NCBI RefSeq assembly: GCF_040957575.1
Contig: NZ_CP162601.1
Coordinates: 868,001 to 932,000, forward strand
From: Vibrio sp. HB236076
GTDB lineage: Bacteria > Pseudomonadota > Gammaproteobacteria > Enterobacterales > Vibrionaceae
Direction of reading: 5' to 3'
Length of the DNA: 64,000 nucleotides
The notes beneath the pieces were generated by a model that searched no databases, was not told the DNA's origin, and was given only the letters and a program-made list of their open reading frames with translations. Below, one piece after another: positions 60,672 to 64,000 of the stretch. The stretch's first letter is position 1, and each line of letters opens with the position of its first letter. Made by a program: the position numbers and the translations under genes.

Positions 60672-61703
60672 TCAGTTATTGCTGTGTAGTTCGCTGTTGA
60701 GTTCAACCGCTGACTTATTGGTCAGACACTCAATTTGACCGGTCACCGAGTTGCGACGGAACAACAAATCGGATTTTCCAGCAAGATCGCGCGCTTTCAC
60801 GACTTCGACTTGCTGACCGTTTGCATCGAGCATACTGACTTTTGAGCCAGCTGTGACGTAAAGACCTGACTCAACAGTACAGCGATCGCCAAGAGGGAAG
60901 CCCAGACCCGCATTGGCACCCAACAGAGAGTTTTCACCGATAGAAACCACCACGGTACCGCCACCAGAAAGGGTACCCATGATAGACGCGCCGCCACCGA
61001 TATCCGAGCCATTGCCGACGACAACACCCGCAGAGATACGTCCTTCTACCATGCTCACCCCTGAGGTACCGGCATTGAAATTGATAAAGCCTTCGTGCAT
61101 GACGGTTGTGCCTTCACCGACGTGAGCGCCCAAGCGCACGCGAGAGGTATCAGCAATACGGATGCCGGTTGGCACAACGTAATCGACCATTTTAGGGAAT
61201 TTGTCGACACAATCGACACTCAGTACTCGACCTGCAAGACGTGCTGCAATTTGGCGCTCAGCGAGCTCAGGTAAATCGATGGGGCCTTCGTTGGTCCAAG
61301 CAATGTTGTGTAATAGGCCAAAAATGCCATCGAGAACCGTACCGTGAGGCTTGACTAAACGGTGAGAGATCAATTGCAATTTCAAAAAGCCTTCAGCGAC
61401 GCTTTGTGGCTTCTCATCGGTGGCAAGAATCACCAAGACTAAAGGTTGCTCTGAAGCTGCGGCTTGCTGCGCAAATTGCGCTTGTGCTTGATCGCCGTTT
61501 TGGGCAAAGGCTTCGGCGATGCTTGACGCTTGCTCTGCACTGACTTCGATGGTTTGGTTGCCTTGTTGATAATCAAGCAATTCCGTTAAGGCCGCAATAA
61601 TGCCTTCGCTAGGGTTTAGCTGAGGGTGCGGAAAAAAAGCTTCGATGATTTTTCCATCGCGGTTTTTTGTTGCGCTGCCAAACGCTAGAGCAAAATGATT
61701 CAT
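60672..61703 (-). CDS. dapD: 2,3,4,5-tetrahydropyridine-2,6-dicarboxylate N-succinyltransferase
   Basis: DapD acylates tetrahydrodipicolinate in the lysine and meso-diaminopimelate pathway. The 343-residue protein is the longer DapD type found in Vibrio and Pseudomonas rather than the 274-residue E. coli type. The C-terminal half is a left-handed beta-helix of hexapeptide repeats (about 185-300: VRLGAHVGEGTTVMHEGFINFNAG, VVVGNGSDIGGGASIMG, IGENSLLGANAGLGFPLGD). CGGAGA precedes the ATG. No lysine riboswitch was seen upstream; it appears monocistronic. Confidence 0.94.
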   Translation of the reverse strand: MNHFALAFGSATKNRDGKIIEAFFPHPQLNPSEGIIAALTELLDYQQGNQTIEVSAEQASSIAEAFAQNGDQAQAQFAQQAAASEQPLVLVILATDEKPQSVAEGFLKLQLISHRLVKPHGTVLDGIFGLLHNIAWTNEGPIDLPELAERQIAARLAGRVLSVDCVDKFPKMVDYVVPTGIRIADTSRVRLGAHVGEGTTVMHEGFINFNAGTSGVSMVEGRISAGVVVGNGSDIGGGASIMGTLSGGGTVVVSIGENSLLGANAGLGFPLGDRCTVESGLYVTAGSKVSMLDANGQQVEVVKARDLAGKSDLLFRRNSVTGQIECLTNKSAVELNSELHSNN

Positions 61704-61879
61704 GTTGTGTCTCCGTGTAATCGTATAGAGATGACTATTTATGGGTTAAAATCATCTTAGTCACTGTCGTGTCCGGATAAAAGCCGCAAAGACAATAACG
61801 TCAGTTGGCGAATACGAATTGTCTTTATAGCGATATATAGTTTAAAAAAGAATGCCTGAGCGAGGGGGGATAGGCCTTG

Positions 61880-62182
61880 CTACGCCGCTTGCTCATCCTC
61901 GTCACCGCGAGTGTCAGCCGGTGTGGAGGGCTTGGCTTTTTTGGGGCTCGGCTTGCGCTTCGCGCCTAAAGCATACAAGACTTCTTCTTTGTTTTTCGCC
62001 AGGAACATGGCCAATTCTTCTTGCTGATTCTCGTTATCGAGCAATTCACTTTGCGCCAGTAAGGTAAACATTTCATCTGCCATATCCAGCATTTTGTCAT
62101 AAGCGTCGGCTTCTGCTTTAGAGGTAAAGGTCATTTTTTCTTCTCCGTTGCGCTCGACCACGTACTTGACGATTACAGCCAT
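61880..62182 (-). CDS. yebG: SOS-induced protein YebG
   Basis: A 100-residue protein starting MAVIVKYVVERNGEEKMTFTSKAEADAYDKMLDMAD, here read as the YebG family signature (VKYVV, EEKM, FTSK, EADAYDKMLD). The C-terminal 30 residues are Lys/Pro-rich and variable. Its molecular function is unknown. A perfect LexA core lies 29 bp upstream of the ATG, so it should belong to the SOS regulon as in E. coli. Confidence 0.9.
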   Translation of the reverse strand: MAVIVKYVVERNGEEKMTFTSKAEADAYDKMLDMADEMFTLLAQSELLDNENQQEELAMFLAKNKEEVLYALGAKRKPSPKKAKPSTPADTRGDEDEQAA

Positions 62183-62208
62183 GGTAATTCCTTTGTGTTG
62201 AGTTAAAA

Positions 62209-62228
62209 TACTGTCTTTTTATACAGAT
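62209..62228 (-). promoter_or_regulatory. LexA (SOS) box of yebG
   Basis: TACTGTCTTTTTATACAGAT contains CTGT-N8-ACAG exactly and matches the flanking T/A of the consensus, 27 bp from the yebG start. Confidence 0.88.
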
Positions 62229-62505
62229 TGAGGTCGGCTTTGTCCAGTCTCAGTGATGATGGTAGCAAGAGAGCCGGGTTAAATGACAGCCAGATTGAGC
62301 AACCCAAAGGGGGCGTCACTTTGCCAATCGTCGGGGAGTTAACCACTCGCGACTCGTTTTGCGCCGCCGCGCATGAGAACGCCAGCCAGATGAGCTGAAA
62401 AAGTGCCTAAATTGTCGGCGTTAAACGGCAATCAAAGGGGGATGAAGGTTACTTTTCTGCAAATTGTGCTAGGCTAATCTGATTGTTTCCAACGAGTTGC
62501 TCGCG
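62229..62505. other. Spacer between yebG and recC
   Basis: No gene, RNA or repeat recognised. It must hold the recC promoter, but I see no convincing -35/-10 pair. The LexA box at its left edge is about 280 bp from recC. Confidence 0.4.
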
Positions 62506-64000
62506 ATGTTTACTTTGTACCACTCTAATCAAGTTGACGTGTTGAAATCCCTGGTGGTGGCGTTAATAAAGCAAGACCCATTATCCGATCCCCTTCGCTC
62601 TGAGCATATTTTAGTGCAAAGCCCCGGAATGGCTCAGTGGCTTAAAATTGCGTTGTCTGAGGAAATGGGTGTGGCCGCCAATTTGTCTTTTTCACTGCCC
62701 GCGAGTTTTATATGGGATAGTTTTGTCGCTGTGTTGCCGGGGATCCCTAAACAAAGCGCTTTTAACAAGCAAGCCATGACTTGGAAACTGATGCACTTGT
62801 TACCTCAGTATTTGTCACGAGATGAGTTTGAGCCACTTCGTCATTATTTGAGTGGCGACAAAGATGAGAGTAAACGCTATCAATTGGCGGAGAAAATTGC
62901 TGACATCTTCGATGGTTATTTGGTCTATCGACCCGATTGGATAGCGAGTTGGGAAGCGGGGCAAAGGGTGGCTGCACTGGGCGACGAGCAAGAGTGGCAA
63001 GCACAACTTTGGCAAGCCTTGTGTCAGTATACCCATCAATTGGGGCAATCGCCTTATCACCGTGCGAACTTATATCAAGATTTTATCCAAGCCTTGCAAC
63101 ACACGCCGACGGGTAAGTTGCCATCGCGTTTGTTCATATTTGGTATTTCCTCGTTACCGCCACGTTATCTCGATGCGCTGGAAGCGTTGGGCCAGCACAT
63201 GGACATTCACTTTATGCTCACCAACCCTTGTCAGTTTTATTGGGGGGAGATCCGCGACCGACAGTATCTCGCTTCTTTGCAATCCAAACAGAGACAAAAG
63301 GCGCATTTGTCGTTGCCGATGGCGTTGCGTCAACAGCCTCAATCTTGGCTTAAATATGATTTAGAGCAGCAAGCGAACTTGCATACTGATGTGGTTGGCA
63401 ACAGTTTACTGGCTTCCATGGGCAAGATGGGCAGAGATAACTTGTACTTGTTGTCGCAAATGTCGGTGAACGAAATTGAAGCCTTTGTCGACGTGACGAG
63501 AAATAGCTTACTGCATCATGTACAAGCGGATATCCTCGCGCTTGAAGAACATCAAGACGAGAGCAACATATTGACCAGCGAGCACAAACAGGTTCTTGAG
63601 CAAATTGACTCGTCTTTGAGCTTTCACGCTTGTCACAGTCCGATGCGTGAAGTCGAGGTGTTACACGATAATTTGCTGGCCATGTTTGAGCAACACCCAG
63701 AACTTAAACCCCGTGACGTGATTGTTATGGTGTCTGATATCAATGCTTACAGTCCGGCGATCCAGGCGGTGTTTGGTAACGCGCCTAGCCACCGGTATAT
63801 CCCTTTCTCGATTTCCGATCGCAGTCGCGCGCAAGAAAACCCGGTACTGGTGGCTTTTTTACAACTGGTGTCTATGCCAAGCAAGCGCTGTTTGGCGTCT
63901 GAACTGCTTGAATTATTGGAAACCCCCGCCATTTTGCGCCGCTTTGATATCAGTGAAAGCGACTTCCATAAGGCCAAACGTTGGGTCGAAGAGTCCGGCA
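62506..64000 (+). CDS. recC: Exodeoxyribonuclease V gamma subunit RecC, N-terminal part
   Basis: RecC is the Chi-scanning subunit of RecBCD, which processes double-strand ends. About 498 N-terminal residues are present and the gene runs off the right edge. The start MFTLYHSNQVDVLKSLV and ILVQSPGMAQWLKIALSEEMGVAANLSF are characteristic, as are RLFIFGISSLPPRYLDAL near residue 210 and FHACHSPMREVEVLHDNLL near 370, a degenerate helicase-like motif. No frameshift is seen in the visible part. Confidence 0.95.
   Translation, partial: MFTLYHSNQVDVLKSLVVALIKQDPLSDPLRSEHILVQSPGMAQWLKIALSEEMGVAANLSFSLPASFIWDSFVAVLPGIPKQSAFNKQAMTWKLMHLLPQYLSRDEFEPLRHYLSGDKDESKRYQLAEKIADIFDGYLVYRPDWIASWEAGQRVAALGDEQEWQAQLWQALCQYTHQLGQSPYHRANLYQDFIQALQHTPTGKLPSRLFIFGISSLPPRYLDALEALGQHMDIHFMLTNPCQFYWGEIRDRQYLASLQSKQRQKAHLSLPMALRQQPQSWLKYDLEQQANLHTDVVGNSLLASMGKMGRDNLYLLSQMSVNEIEAFVDVTRNSLLHHVQADILALEEHQDESNILTSEHKQVLEQIDSSLSFHACHSPMREVEVLHDNLLAMFEQHPELKPRDVIVMVSDINAYSPAIQAVFGNAPSHRYIPFSISDRSRAQENPVLVAFLQLVSMPSKRCLASELLELLETPAILRRFDISESDFHKAKRWVEESG

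Noticed and set aside
61704-61879. Lysine riboswitch or other regulatory RNA around dapD
   Set aside because: This region is upstream of dapD but shows no conserved riboswitch core; only a weak GACAAT/ATTGTC inverted repeat is seen.

Overview
This window is a stretch of a gammaproteobacterial chromosome, almost certainly Vibrionaceae and most likely Vibrio or a close relative. The evidence is the 16S rRNA signature regions and Vibrio-like gene neighbourhoods: murQ-anmK/nagZ/aroF-tyrA, ettA/slt-trpR/yjjX-pheA/raiA, bamD/rluD-pgeF-clpB, phoBR-pstS/ppx-ppk/pstCAB-phoU, ytjB/serB/PilZ/radA/fusA2/acyl-CoA ligase, and glpFK-glpR-glpD/dapD/yebG/recC. Species cannot be fixed from the sequence alone. 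No prophage, complete insertion sequence or CRISPR array was seen. The content is mainly housekeeping, with one repeat-rich non-coding block.

Region 1 (1-18.8 kb) covers cell-wall recycling (murQ, anmK, nagZ, an M23 endopeptidase, slt), aromatic amino-acid synthesis (aroF-tyrA with two TyrR boxes; pheA with a leader terminator; trpR), translation control (ettA, raiA), nucleotide hygiene (yjjX), outer-membrane assembly (bamD), 23S modification (rluD), pgeF and clpB behind a heat-shock-type promoter. In E. coli, raiA, pheA, tyrA and aroF are contiguous; here the set is split by ettA-slt-trpR-yjjX.

Region 2 (18.8-25.8 kb) is a complete rRNA operon (P1, P2, 16S, tRNA-Ala(GGC), 23S, 5S, tRNA-Asp(GUC), terminator). 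About 1.1 kb of repeats follow: a tandem pair of 430/437-bp units with GGGGTCGGAT inverted repeats, blocks of direct repeats with an exact 10-bp period, a 9-bp tandem repeat whose copy number differs between the units, and a 93-bp perfect repeat at both edges. This is the least explained part of the window.

Region 3 (25.8-42.4 kb) holds a DUF1904 gene with nfsA, yfhL-trhP (tRNA uridine hydroxylation), rdgC and a full phosphate-starvation regulon: phoB-phoR-pstS-like, ppk-ppx, and pstC-pstA-pstB-phoU, with Pho boxes before phoB and pstC. PstC and PstA are enlarged: PstC carries a predicted periplasmic beta-propeller and PstA a coiled-coil insert.

Region 4 (42.4-64 kb) has ytjB/serB, a large two-PilZ protein, radA, a second EF-G with strongly biased codons, an acyl-CoA ligase, a gamma-glutamylcyclotransferase-like gene, a MITE-like palindromic element, zntB, an adenine deaminase, the glycerol regulon glpF-glpK-glpR-glpD with GlpR operators, dapD, yebG with a LexA box, and the 5' part of recC.
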